A DNA stretch of 64,000 bases from Candidatus Saccharimonadota bacterium (GTDB taxonomy: Bacteria; Patescibacteriota; Saccharimonadia; Saccharimonadales; Saccharimonadaceae): the NCBI GenBank assembly GCA_017552385.1, contig JAFZQB010000011.1:1-64000 (forward strand), written 5' to 3'. Shown piece after piece: positions 1-7,634 of the stretch (position 1 is its first letter; every line of letters begins with the position of its first letter). The notes beneath the pieces were generated by a model, which was not told the origin of the DNA, did not search any database, and was given only the letters and a program-made list of their open reading frames with translations. The position numbers and the translations under genes were made by a program.

Positions 1-1
1 G

Positions 2-808
2 AATTGGAGTGGATGTAGCTCTATGCAGACTAATCAAGTTACTGCCCTTACCGATACTCGTGATGGGAACACTTATGCTGTAGCTAAGTTTGCAGATGGC
101 AAATGCTGGATGATGGAGAACTTAAGATTAGACTTAGCGGACGCGAATACTACTATAAATGCTAGCAATACCAATAACCCGACTAGTACTTTCCTTACTG
201 AGAGAACTGCGGTAGTTGGTACCTCTAGCCCGAGAAACGACTGTTATGCTTCTAATGGTGCACAGTGCGTAAATCAAATTTCTTTCGATAATGCGAGAAT
301 AGACGGTTCGCTAACGCCGAGTCCGTATGCGGGCGATTCTGCGTGGCTTTCGGGTGGTGTGGCGTACAACTGGTATACTGCTACGGCCGGAAATGGCATA
401 TATGCAACGACGAAAGTAGATGTTTTAGCTGGAGATATTTGTCCTTCCGGTTGGCATGTTCCGACTGGTGTCGTAAATGGTGATATGTACGGCTTGATGA
501 GTTCGATAGGGAGTGTTACAAAGAACCAATATGGCGGATTATATTATGAATTGGAAAGTGACCTTGGGGCGTTTCCTAATAACTTTGTAAAGATTACTAC
601 TAGACAGTGGCGAAATACTAATACAGACGGTGCCTACTATCTCTCCACGGCTATTAACAAATCTCAAGCCAGCGAAGTGGTTTTTATGAGATTTGTTTAT
701 ATCAGTTATGATCAAATTGATGGTAAGGTGTACATGGTAGACGTAGATGAATATGCTAATGCTCCAGATAAGTCCGTAACGTTGCCGATTCGCTGTCTTG
801 TTAATTAA
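2..808 (+). CDS. FISUMP-domain surface protein, 5' truncated by window edge
   Basis: The reading frame is open to the left edge, with residues NWSGCSS in front of the first ATG at 23, so the gene begins outside the window. The visible 268 residues carry the FISUMP hallmark (Fibrobacter succinogenes major paralogous domain): a TDTRDGNTYAVAKFADGKCW block near residue 18 followed by MMENLRL, then the DICPSGWHVPT block around residue 150 and an IRCL tail. FISUMP domains sit in secreted or cell-surface proteins; their molecular role is not established. The N-terminal signal or anchor is outside the window. The Cys residues in the SGC, GKCW, DICPSGW and IRCL motifs suggest an extracellular, disulfide-stabilised domain (inference). 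No obvious terminator follows; murE starts 64 nt downstream from its own promoter. Confidence 0.85.
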   Translation, partial: NWSGCSSMQTNQVTALTDTRDGNTYAVAKFADGKCWMMENLRLDLADANTTINASNTNNPTSTFLTERTAVVGTSSPRNDCYASNGAQCVNQISFDNARIDGSLTPSPYAGDSAWLSGGVAYNWYTATAGNGIYATTKVDVLAGDICPSGWHVPTGVVNGDMYGLMSSIGSVTKNQYGGLYYELESDLGAFPNNFVKITTRQWRNTNTDGAYYLSTAINKSQASEVVFMRFVYISYDQIDGKVYMVDVDEYANAPDKSVTLPIRCLVN

Positions 809-871
809 CTAGCTTTGGCGATGCAATAGTTTACTCTTGTTTTATGAGCGCTGTGGTATAATGAAACTAAT

Positions 872-2263
872 ATGACCGAGGAGAAGAAGAAAAGTCTTAA
901 ACTGGTGTTGATGGATAATCTGCCAGGATATAATACTTTAGTTAAGCCACTGCATTTGGCGAAAGCAACGGTAGCCGGAGTGAGATATAGATTTCCGGCT
1001 AGGAAACTACGAGTAATTGGGGTGACGGGTACGAATGGAAAGACGTCGACGTGCTTTATGATCTGGAAGATGCTGAATGAAAGTGGACGTAAGGCCGGAA
1101 TAATAACCACCGTATCTTGGGGTGTTAATAGACTACACCCAGAGCTTAACCATATGACGACAGTTGATCCGATGGTTTTGAACAAAAGGATTGAAGAGAT
1201 TCGTAATCAGGGCGCTGAATTCTTGGTGCTAGAAGTAACCTCGCACGCGATGAGCCAGTTTAGGACGCTAGGCGTGCCGGTAGAGATTGCCGTATTCACG
1301 AACCTTACACACGAGCATTTAGACTATCATAAGACGATTGAAAATTATCGTAATGCGAAGTGTAAATTGTTTAAGAAAGCGAAGTTTGGTGTGGTGAATG
1401 CAGATGATGGTAGCGCAAAGGCATTTATGAAAGCATCGAAAGAATATATCACTTATGGTATAAAAAATGGAAAGTTACGTGCTAGGAAGATTAAATTGAG
1501 CCCTGATGGTGTGCAATATGCATGTGGTGATATGAAGATTAGGACTCAAATACCAGGAGAGTTCAACGTTTATAATTCCCTTGCAACGGTGGCGGTGGGA
1601 CAAAAGCTCGGGCTGAAGGATGAAGAAATAGAAAATGGAGTTGCTGCGCTGGAGAGTGTGGAGGGCAGAATGACGAGAGTGAATGAAGGCCAAGACTTTA
1701 CAGTGATTGTGGACTACGCACATACGCCAGACGCGCTGGAGAAGGCGTTTAAGGCGATTGGCGAAGTGAAAGGGCGTGTGATTAGTATCCATGGCGGAGC
1801 GGGGCGTAGAGACGAATCTACGCGGTCAGAACGCGGTGAAATCTTGGCTAAATATAGTGATTTTGTAATTATCACGGAAGACGATTCACGTGACGAGGAC
1901 CCGAGCAAGATTGCACAACAGTTCGTTGAAGGGGCAGAAAAGATGGGTAAGAAAGAAGGACATGATCTTGCGGTGAATTTAGATAGAGAGGAAGCCATAC
2001 GAGCGGCAATAAAGTTAGCAAAAAAAGGAGATGTAGTGATGCTTCTGGGCAAGGGGCATGAGAAGACAATTTTAAGAGCAGATGGACCACACGAATTTGA
2101 GGACATAAAAGTAGCGCAGAAGTATTTGAGAGAAAAGGTGAAAGAAATAAACGAGCAGCGAGAGATGGAAGAGAAAATACGTAAGATTAAGGAAGAAGCG
2201 AAGAAGAAAGAAGAAGAGAGAAAGCGAAAAGAAGAAGAAAAATACGGAAATATAGTTGATTAA
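872..2263 (+). CDS. murE: UDP-N-acetylmuramyl-peptide synthetase (MurE-like)
   Basis: A Mur ligase that would add the third stem-peptide residue to UDP-MurNAc-dipeptide in cytoplasmic peptidoglycan precursor synthesis. The ATP loop GVTGTNGKTS is near residue 50, with TNLTHEHLDYH (residues ~143-153), IVDYAHTPDALEKA (~280) and the C-terminal LLGKGHEKT. Two oddities are visible. Only about 50 residues precede the ATP loop, so most of the usual UDP-binding N-terminal domain is missing. The C-terminus carries about 45 residues of almost pure Lys/Glu/Arg, a likely charged coiled coil. The amino-acid-selecting DNPR-type motif reads DDSRDEDP; the Arg is kept but the substrate (meso-DAP or another) cannot be read off. 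The start is chosen at 872 because an extended -10 (TGG-TATAAT, 857-862) ends 9 nt upstream with no Shine-Dalgarno, implying an almost leaderless mRNA. Confidence 0.9.
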   Translation: MTEEKKKSLKLVLMDNLPGYNTLVKPLHLAKATVAGVRYRFPARKLRVIGVTGTNGKTSTCFMIWKMLNESGRKAGIITTVSWGVNRLHPELNHMTTVDPMVLNKRIEEIRNQGAEFLVLEVTSHAMSQFRTLGVPVEIAVFTNLTHEHLDYHKTIENYRNAKCKLFKKAKFGVVNADDGSAKAFMKASKEYITYGIKNGKLRARKIKLSPDGVQYACGDMKIRTQIPGEFNVYNSLATVAVGQKLGLKDEEIENGVAALESVEGRMTRVNEGQDFTVIVDYAHTPDALEKAFKAIGEVKGRVISIHGGAGRRDESTRSERGEILAKYSDFVIITEDDSRDEDPSKIAQQFVEGAEKMGKKEGHDLAVNLDREEAIRAAIKLAKKGDVVMLLGKGHEKTILRADGPHEFEDIKVAQKYLREKVKEINEQREMEEKIRKIKEEAKKKEEERKRKEEEKYGNIVD

Positions 2264-2266
2264 AAT

Positions 2267-2291
2267 AAACCCCGGCGAGAGACCGGGGTTT
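2267..2291. terminator. Bidirectional terminator between murE and rny
   Basis: Perfect hairpin AAACCCCGG / CCGGGGTTT with a 7-nt loop. It is followed by T on the plus strand, and by T on the minus strand, so it can serve both converging genes. Confidence 0.85.
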
Positions 2292-2310
2292 TTGATGTTT
2301 GAGAGCGGAG

Positions 2311-3828
2311 CTATTTAGCGTATTCGACGGCACGAGTCTCGCGGATAACGTTGACTTTGATGACGCCTGGATAGGACATGGTTGCTTCGATTTTGTTGGC
2401 GATATCGCGAGCAAGTTTTAGAGCAGTTAAATCGTCGATCTGCTTTGGCTCGACGATGACGCGGATTTCGCGGCCCGCAGAGATGGCATAAGCCTTGTCG
2501 ATGCCTTGGAAGCTGGTGGCGATATTCTCGAGGTCACGCATGCGTTCAGCAAAGTTCTCAGCGGAAATGTTGCGAGCGCCTGGACGAGCGGCGGAGATAG
2601 CGTCACAGATTTTGACGATGATAGCTTCTGGGGTGGTAGGCTCGATGTCGTCGTGGTGGGCGGCGATAGCATGGACTACTTCGTCTGGCATGCCATATTT
2701 TTTAGCTAGTTCTGCGCCAATATCGGCGTGCTTGCCTTCAATTTTATGGGTAACGGCTTTGCCGATGTCGTGGAGGAGGGTAGCGGTCTTGGTGATGCGC
2801 TTGTCGGCACCAATTTCTTCAGCAATCATGCCGGCCATGTGGGCCATTTCGATAGAATGAAGAAGAACGTTTTGACCATAGCTAGTACGGAACTTGAGCT
2901 CGCCTAAGAGGTGAAGAATTTCGCGTGGGATACCGACGACGCCGACTTCGCGGGCAGCATCTTCGCCGGCGCGAACGACTTCTTTTTCGATTTCTTTCTC
3001 GCCTTTAGCGACAGCTTCTTCGATGGAAGCAGGATTGATGCGCCCATCTTTCATGAGGCGCTCGAGAGCGTAGCGAGCAACTTGGCGACGAATTGGGTCA
3101 AAGCTGGAGAGAACAACCATACCTGGAGCATCGTCGACGACGATATCGACACCAGTGGCGCGTTGGAGGGCCTGAATGTTACGACCTTCCTTGCCAATGA
3201 TACGGCCTTTCATTTCGTCATCAGGAAGCTTTAAGGCAGTGATGGTGCGGTCGGCGGTGACTTCTGAAGACATACGTTCCATAGCGGTGAGGAGGATGCT
3301 CTGAGCGGTCTCATCGATGTCATGCTTGATTTCCTTCTGCTCTTTGGCGACGAGCGAGACGAGATCTTGTCGGATGTCATTCTCGGTCATTTTCATGAGC
3401 TTGTCGCGCGCTTCAGCTTTAGAGAGGCTAGCGATTTTCTCGAGCTTTTCGTGTTGCTTGACGCGAATGTCGCGGATCTCGGTCTTGAGATCTTCGATTT
3501 CTTTCTCGGATTTGCTGAGCTTCTCAGATTTTTTCTCGAGCTGATCGAGCTTGTTATCGAGAGAAGTTTCGCGTTCGAGGAGGCGATTTTCGGTACGCTT
3601 CCATTCTTTACGACGTTCGGCTTCTTCGGCCTGAGATTTGGAAGCAATGCGGGAAGCTTCTTTTTTGGCTTCGAGGACGATGTCGCCAGCTTCATGCTTG
3701 GCTTTGCGGATGAGATCGTCGGCTTTGTTTTTGCCACCGTTCTCTTTTTTCTTGTTATATGCGTAAATACCACCTGCGCCGGCACCTATGCCAACAACGG
3801 CGGCGATCACAATGGAGATTATATCCAT
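2311..3828 (-). CDS. rny: Ribonuclease Y
   Basis: Membrane-anchored endoribonuclease that starts mRNA decay. Domains in order: an N-terminal membrane helix (residues ~3-24), a long charged coiled coil to ~190, a KH RNA-binding domain around IIGKEGRNIQALQRATGVD (~215-235), and an HD phosphohydrolase domain with HSIEMAHMAG and the catalytic LLHDIGKAV (~350). 505 residues is close to the usual ~520. The start has a purine-rich site (AGAAAGAGAAACC), and a TATACT box at about 3916-3921 on the minus strand predicts a leader of ~80 nt, so this gene is not leaderless. With PNPase and oligoribonuclease elsewhere in the window it makes a nearly complete RNA-decay set. Confidence 0.95.
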   Translation of the reverse strand: MDIISIVIAAVVGIGAGAGGIYAYNKKKENGGKNKADDLIRKAKHEAGDIVLEAKKEASRIASKSQAEEAERRKEWKRTENRLLERETSLDNKLDQLEKKSEKLSKSEKEIEDLKTEIRDIRVKQHEKLEKIASLSKAEARDKLMKMTENDIRQDLVSLVAKEQKEIKHDIDETAQSILLTAMERMSSEVTADRTITALKLPDDEMKGRIIGKEGRNIQALQRATGVDIVVDDAPGMVVLSSFDPIRRQVARYALERLMKDGRINPASIEEAVAKGEKEIEKEVVRAGEDAAREVGVVGIPREILHLLGELKFRTSYGQNVLLHSIEMAHMAGMIAEEIGADKRITKTATLLHDIGKAVTHKIEGKHADIGAELAKKYGMPDEVVHAIAAHHDDIEPTTPEAIIVKICDAISAARPGARNISAENFAERMRDLENIATSFQGIDKAYAISAGREIRVIVEPKQIDDLTALKLARDIANKIEATMSYPGVIKVNVIRETRAVEYAK

Positions 3829-3969
3829 GGTTTCTCTTTCTAATTGTTTTTTATCTAGGTTTTGACTGTCCTAGATGGGCTAACAAATTAATACCAAATT
3901 TAATATTCCGTATCTAGTATAACATGATGATGGAGTTTTTTCTAGCATAAGTCTATTTATAAAAATGAA

Positions 3970-3994
3970 AAACCGCCACTTTTGGTGGCGGTTT
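3970..3994 (-). terminator. Terminator of the 4018-4533 orphan gene
   Basis: Hairpin AAACCGCCAC with a 5-nt loop and GTGGCGGTTT; on the minus strand it runs into a T-rich tract. It lies 24 nt beyond the stop of the minus-strand gene. Confidence 0.85.
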
Positions 3995-4017
3995 GAAGTA
4001 ACGGGGTGAGTAATGGT

Positions 4018-4533
4018 TTAGGCTCTGTATTCGCCGAAAGTCATGATCCCGGTGTCCCAGTCGAACGTGGAACGAACATTTACTGTCTCCCAGGCTTCAA
4101 GGTCTTCTTTGGATAACCCAAGTTGTTTTGCAAATATTTCGTTGTTAGGCTGGGGGATTGTAGATACACCGCAATTGTCTTCGGTCGGTATACCGTCTTT
4201 GTGGATTGAACCGACGCATATTGCGCATTCTTCTCTATAAACGAAGTAGTGCATGCGACCGAATTTGGGGCTATCCTCTTCCTTGTCCCATTCGAGTTCG
4301 GCTAACAGCCCTGAGCGGTATGCTTTACCGCCTATTGTCTGGGAATTCTTACTGGTGATAAGGAAATACTGATTTTCCAGGTTCATGATGTAAGGGATCT
4401 TTCCGACGAGCCAGGTGCGATCATACTGTCGTACTGGAAGTACCTTGAGTGCTTCCAACAGGTTCTCGTTTACAGATTTGTTGCGGTCGCCATTAGCGAT
4501 GGCAATGTATACTTCGAGCTCTTCAGGTGTCAT
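4018..4533 (-). CDS. Uncharacterised protein, 171 aa, own regulated promoter
   Basis: I do not recognise the family. It is a soluble, acidic protein with no membrane segment and two Cys in the middle (EECAICVGS, ~residues 101-109). The start is taken at ATG 4533 (MTPEELEVY) rather than the longer frame to 4623. A near-perfect Shine-Dalgarno (GGGAGGG, 4541-4547) sits 7 nt upstream of it, and the -10 box and a palindrome occupy the region a longer start would need. Promoter, palindrome and terminator make it a stand-alone unit. Unlike the neighbouring housekeeping genes it uses a classical leader plus Shine-Dalgarno, which together with isolation suggests an acquired, regulated cassette (inference). 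Confidence 0.75.
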   Translation of the reverse strand: MTPEELEVYIAIANGDRNKSVNENLLEALKVLPVRQYDRTWLVGKIPYIMNLENQYFLITSKNSQTIGGKAYRSGLLAELEWDKEEDSPKFGRMHYFVYREECAICVGSIHKDGIPTEDNCGVSTIPQPNNEIFAKQLGLSKEDLEAWETVNVRSTFDWDTGIMTFGEYRA

Positions 4534-4566
4534 TTTACTTCCCTCCCGTTTTTTAAATGTACAATT

Positions 4567-4590
4567 CAGTATGCCGATAACAGCATACTG
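4567..4590 (-). promoter_or_regulatory. Perfect 8-bp palindrome over the start of transcription (operator or leader hairpin)
   Basis: CAGTATGC, 8-nt spacer, GCATACTG. It begins 4 nt downstream of the -10 box and so overlaps the predicted transcription start, which is a classic operator position; a hairpin at the RNA 5' end is the alternative. Confidence 0.65.
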
Positions 4591-4594
4591 TGTT

Positions 4595-4623
4595 ATTATA
4601 GCATATATGCTTATCATTGTCAA
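4595..4623 (-). promoter_or_regulatory. Consensus sigma-70 promoter of the 171-aa orphan gene
   Basis: TTGACA (4618-4623) and TATAAT (4595-4600) separated by exactly 17 nt, both fully consensus on the minus strand. Confidence 0.85.
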
Positions 4624-4651
4624 TGATTAACAGAGAAGGGTTGGAAATGGC

Positions 4652-5122
4652 TTAATTAGCTGGAGGGGTGTCGGACCGCTGCTCGGCTTGTCCTTGTTGG
4701 TCTTGCGATTGCTCGTCAGCCCCCTCTTCGGTTTCTTCACCGTGCTTGAGGGCATCTAATTCGGCTTGGAGGGCGGTGTTTTGAGTCTTGAGAACTGCCT
4801 TGTCTTTTTCTATCTTATCGATGAATTCTTGAGATTCGGAATACAGGCTCTTGGTGTTTTCGAGCTCAGCTTTGAGCTTGTCGTTTTCGGTGTATTGATA
4901 GATGGCAAAACCTATAGCAGCTGCAGCGAGGAAGCCAAAAACAAGAGCAAAGATGAGGCTAATAGGAGATTTTTTATTGGCTTTTTCCTCGAGGGCGGCT
5001 AAAGCGGCGGCTTGAGCAGCCTGCTCAGCACGGGCGCGTGCCGCAATCTCAACTCTAGTCTCGGCATGAGTATTGCCGACGACGTTTTTCATGGGCGGAA
5101 CTACAGGTTTAGAACCAAACAT
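4652..5122 (-). CDS. Membrane protein with cytoplasmic Ala-rich head and coiled-coil tail
   Basis: 156 residues, family not recognised. The N-terminal ~50 residues are polar and Ala-rich (ARARAEQAAQAAALAALEEK). One hydrophobic segment (ISLIFALVFGFLAAAAIGFAI, ~residues 53-73) follows, then a coiled coil (~80-125) and an acidic Gln-rich tail. The layout suggests a bitopic protein with the coiled coil outside the membrane, but topology is inferred. TATAAT (5129-5134, minus strand) ends 6 nt before the ATG and there is no Shine-Dalgarno, so the message is predicted to be leaderless. Confidence 0.75.
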   Translation of the reverse strand: MFGSKPVVPPMKNVVGNTHAETRVEIAARARAEQAAQAAALAALEEKANKKSPISLIFALVFGFLAAAAIGFAIYQYTENDKLKAELENTKSLYSESQEFIDKIEKDKAVLKTQNTALQAELDALKHGEETEEGADEQSQDQQGQAEQRSDTPPAN

Positions 5123-5172
5123 GGTTTTATTATAGCATAAAAAGTGCTTATGGTTAAACTCGAATTTGTGTT

Positions 5173-5523
5173 TTATTTTCTTGGGGTGGAAATGTTGGCA
5201 GGACGGCCGTAGTCGGGGATGACGATGACGTGTTTTTCGCCGTGATGGTCAAAAAGCGGGATGTTTAGATCATGCGAGAGCGTGTTGGCGATGGCGGCGC
5301 CGATGCGGAGGCCGGTGAAAGAGCCAGGTCCGGACATGAAAGTGATTTTGGTGAGGTCGTGGAAGGATTTATTATGTTCGGCTAGCTTGTCTCTCAGAGT
5401 GCCGAGAAGTTTTTCGGCCATTTCGCGCCCGAGGTCTTCTACATACTCGAAAGTCTCACCGGTTTGTGTATTCGTAAGACGAAAATTGGCGACGAAAGTG
5501 GAGGTGTCGAGATAGAGTTCCAT
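5173..5523 (-). CDS. tsaB: TsaB-like protein, N-terminal domain only
   Basis: Member of the TsaB/TsaD ASKHA family. TsaB works with TsaD and TsaE to make N6-threonylcarbamoyladenosine at tRNA position 37. The family signature SGPGSFTGLRIG is clear at about residues 64-75, and MELYLDTST matches the usual first strand. At 116 residues it is about half the usual ~220-240: the second ASKHA lobe is missing and the protein ends shortly after the FDHHGEK region. There is no remnant of the missing half downstream, so this is a shortened protein rather than a fresh frameshift. The ATG overlaps the tsaE stop (TAATG), which indicates translational coupling. Confidence 0.8.
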   Translation of the reverse strand: MELYLDTSTFVANFRLTNTQTGETFEYVEDLGREMAEKLLGTLRDKLAEHNKSFHDLTKITFMSGPGSFTGLRIGAAIANTLSHDLNIPLFDHHGEKHVIVIPDYGRPANISTPRK

Positions 5524-6056
5524 TATTTTGTCTCCCTAAGCTGCTCTAGGAGAGACTGCATGGGCGCGTTGAAAGAGAGATGGCGAGTACCATCTTCCTG
5601 GACTTTGAAAGCAATGCGTAGGTGATCTTTTGGCAGGAGATCCTTGACCGAGTCGGCCCATTCGAGGACAGTGAGAGTGTTTTTCTGGGAGAGGGATTCG
5701 GCTAGATCGTCGGCCATGAGGCCTGGGTCGTCGAGGCGATAAAAATCGTAATGAACAAGCTCGAAATCGGTTTTTTCGTCTATAGAGGTGTCGCCTCTGT
5801 GACTGTCGCATTTTCTACGCGCGCTTCGTTCGTGCAGTTTTGGGGCAAAAAAGTAGTGCTTACTGATAGTAAATGACGGAGAGGTGATAGGCGCTTTGAC
5901 GCCGAGACCTTTGGCAAGGTAGCGCGTGAACGTGGTTTTGCCAGCGCCAACGTTGCCGACAAGCTCGATGCAAAGTGGTAGGTGCTTAGAGTCGCTCAAA
6001 AAGACGCCGAGTGATTCGGCGAAGTCTGCGAGAGCGGGCTCAGAAGTGAAATTCAT
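5523..6056 (-). CDS. tsaE: tRNA t6A biosynthesis ATPase TsaE, with in-frame insert
   Basis: P-loop ATPase of the t6A complex. Walker A GNVGAGKTT lies at residues ~34-42, SPSFTISKHY at ~59-68, HYDFYRLDDP at ~102-111 and LEWAD near 131. Between SKHY and the usual hydrophobic strand before HYDFYRL lies a ~27-residue insert (about residues 70-96) that normal TsaE proteins lack. It is rich in Arg, His, Ser and Asp, and its DNA (about 5765-5850) is GC-richer than its surroundings and contains a small palindrome. A minus-strand TATAAT (6063-6068) ends 6 nt from the ATG, so the mRNA is predicted leaderless. The divergent gene starts only 41 nt away. Confidence 0.9.
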   Translation of the reverse strand: MNFTSEPALADFAESLGVFLSDSKHLPLCIELVGNVGAGKTTFTRYLAKGLGVKAPITSPSFTISKHYFFAPKLHERSARRKCDSHRGDTSIDEKTDFELVHYDFYRLDDPGLMADDLAESLSQKNTLTVLEWADSVKDLLPKDHLRIAFKVQEDGTRHLSFNAPMQSLLEQLRETK

Positions 6057-6096
6057 TGTTATATTATATCATGATTTAATGTGATATCATAGGGGT
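6057..6096. promoter_or_regulatory. Back-to-back -10 boxes of tsaE and the 452-aa gene
   Basis: The 40-nt gap holds TATAAT on the minus strand (6063-6068) and TATCAT on the plus strand (6085-6090), each ending exactly 6 nt from its own ATG. The two promoters must overlap the opposite gene's start region, so RNA polymerase binding is likely to be competitive. Confidence 0.75.
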
Positions 6097-7455
6097 ATGA
6101 GCATAGACGGTTTGAATGACCCAGGAAGAAAAAGTAAGGAAGATGGGGCAGTGCCAACGATAAGAATTCCAGCTGAAAAAGGTGGTAGATATATGCACGA
6201 ACGGCCATCTGGCGGCCTTTATGGCGAAAGACCAAAGCAAGAAGAAGCTGGTAGTGACAGGGCAGGATTGCAAGCTTATGGCAGAAGAATGCGTCGGAGG
6301 ATGCTGGCAGAAGTTCCGAAAATCCGCCTTGTTGGAGAAGGTGTACTACCACCTGAAGAAGGCGAAATGATTGTAGAACAGGCCGATATTGAAGGAGACC
6401 CTTTGCTCGTCTCAAACGGCGAGAAGCTTGAGCCACAGATGCTTACGCGAGAAAAGCTGCTAGAGGCAGAATTGGAACCGAAGTACGGAATGGAGCTTGA
6501 GGGAGTGGAGTTTGGGTTTTCGGAAGTGTTTTTGATAGATGGTATGCGCGAAGCGGTGGTGGCGTATGTTGAGAAAGACGAGCAGATCTATGTAAGAGGA
6601 TATTATCGATCGGGGAATTCAGCGATGTGGCGATACCTACCAGATCGATTGCAAGACGAAGAATCTGGCGAAGTGACGTGGTATGGTGTGGGTCATAGCG
6701 AAGAGGCGCTGACACTTCCGTCTGGGATACAAGCTGCTTTGAATGAACAGTCTTTGAAAATGGAGAAAGTGCCGGAAGAAGAAATGACGGAGCGAGAAAG
6801 GTACGTGAACGGTTTGAGAAGAAACGCATTTTATGGGACGGCAAAAGCTTTGTCGAAGAGGATGATTCGGGAGAACGCACCAGGTGAACATGATGACGCG
6901 CTGGAGAAGGAGGTTGACGATAAACCGGTGTATGCTTTTCGTGACGGAGTGCCGCCAGAGCATCTTTTGCCGATAAGCGATGGGCCGTGGCCGGATTATG
7001 AGAGTGAACGAATTAGCTCGGAAGGTGAATCGCCGATATATGGGCATTTTACTGCGCGGACGTATGATAGTATCGATAAGAGAGTGAAGTGGACAATTAT
7101 GGAGGATGGTCGTGGGCAAGCTTGGGTTGGCCAAATAGAGACGAAATCACCGATTACTTCAACTGGACTGAGGAAGAGTTGGATGAACCCGGGAGGGTTT
7201 AGGAAGTCGCTTTATGAATATCCGGCGAGGGCTGGGTCATATGGCGATTATGAAGATGTGAAGTTAGGGACTGGTGCTGATGGTGCTCCTCATCCGCGTT
7301 ATGTATCTATGTGGAAGAATTATTTGTCAAAGATTGCTCTGATTCGAGAGTATGGCGCGAGGCGTGCTGATGGTTCAATAAGGAATGCGGATAGGCCAAT
7401 TTTAGAAGTTCCTGACGCTAAAGAAGAAAGTGACATGCTTGACGATTTAGAGTAA
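6097..7455 (+). CDS. Uncharacterised protein, 452 aa
   Basis: Not recognised. A hydrophilic, Glu/Arg-rich protein with no signal peptide or membrane helix. A recognisable core near residues 164-185 (YVRGYYRSGNSAMWRYLPD) contains many aromatic residues and is followed by WYGVGH; a second aromatic region lies near residue 330 (DKRVKWTIMEDGRGQAWVGQ). It looks like a large cytoplasmic lineage-specific protein. The start at 6097 is set by TATCAT (6085-6090) ending 6 nt upstream, with no Shine-Dalgarno. tRNA-Gln follows 28 nt after the stop and another unknown gene of similar size and charge lies beyond it; I see no convincing sequence identity between the two. Confidence 0.8.
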   Translation: MSIDGLNDPGRKSKEDGAVPTIRIPAEKGGRYMHERPSGGLYGERPKQEEAGSDRAGLQAYGRRMRRRMLAEVPKIRLVGEGVLPPEEGEMIVEQADIEGDPLLVSNGEKLEPQMLTREKLLEAELEPKYGMELEGVEFGFSEVFLIDGMREAVVAYVEKDEQIYVRGYYRSGNSAMWRYLPDRLQDEESGEVTWYGVGHSEEALTLPSGIQAALNEQSLKMEKVPEEEMTERERYVNGLRRNAFYGTAKALSKRMIRENAPGEHDDALEKEVDDKPVYAFRDGVPPEHLLPISDGPWPDYESERISSEGESPIYGHFTARTYDSIDKRVKWTIMEDGRGQAWVGQIETKSPITSTGLRKSWMNPGGFRKSLYEYPARAGSYGDYEDVKLGTGADGAPHPRYVSMWKNYLSKIALIREYGARRADGSIRNADRPILEVPDAKEESDMLDDLE

Positions 7456-7483
7456 TGAGGGTAAAATAAAGGGGCTGTTTTGG

Positions 7484-7558
7484 TGGACCGTCGCCAAGCG
7501 GTAAGGCACTGGGTTTTGGTCCCAGCATTCGCAGGTTCGAATCCTGCCGGTCCAGCCA
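7484..7558 (+). tRNA. tRNA-Gln (anticodon TTG)
   Basis: Acceptor stem TGGACCG/CGGTCCA, anticodon stem CTGGG/CCCAG with loop TTTTGGT giving anticodon TTG, T-arm GCAGGTTCGAATCCTGC, discriminator G and an encoded CCA (7556-7558). A TAAAAT box at about 7462-7467 is a plausible promoter. Confidence 0.97.
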
Positions 7559-7634
7559 TTTTGAATTGGAAATGCGCCATCTTGGTGCTTTTTTGTATGT
7601 TAGCGCTTTTATTGGTTTGTGGTATGATATAGTT

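Noticed and set aside
805-1185. Minus-strand 126-codon frame over the murE start
   Set aside because: Antisense shadow of murE with no start signals and no family resemblance; the same holds for the many other long antisense frames over rny, valS, pnp, ssb and ftsK.
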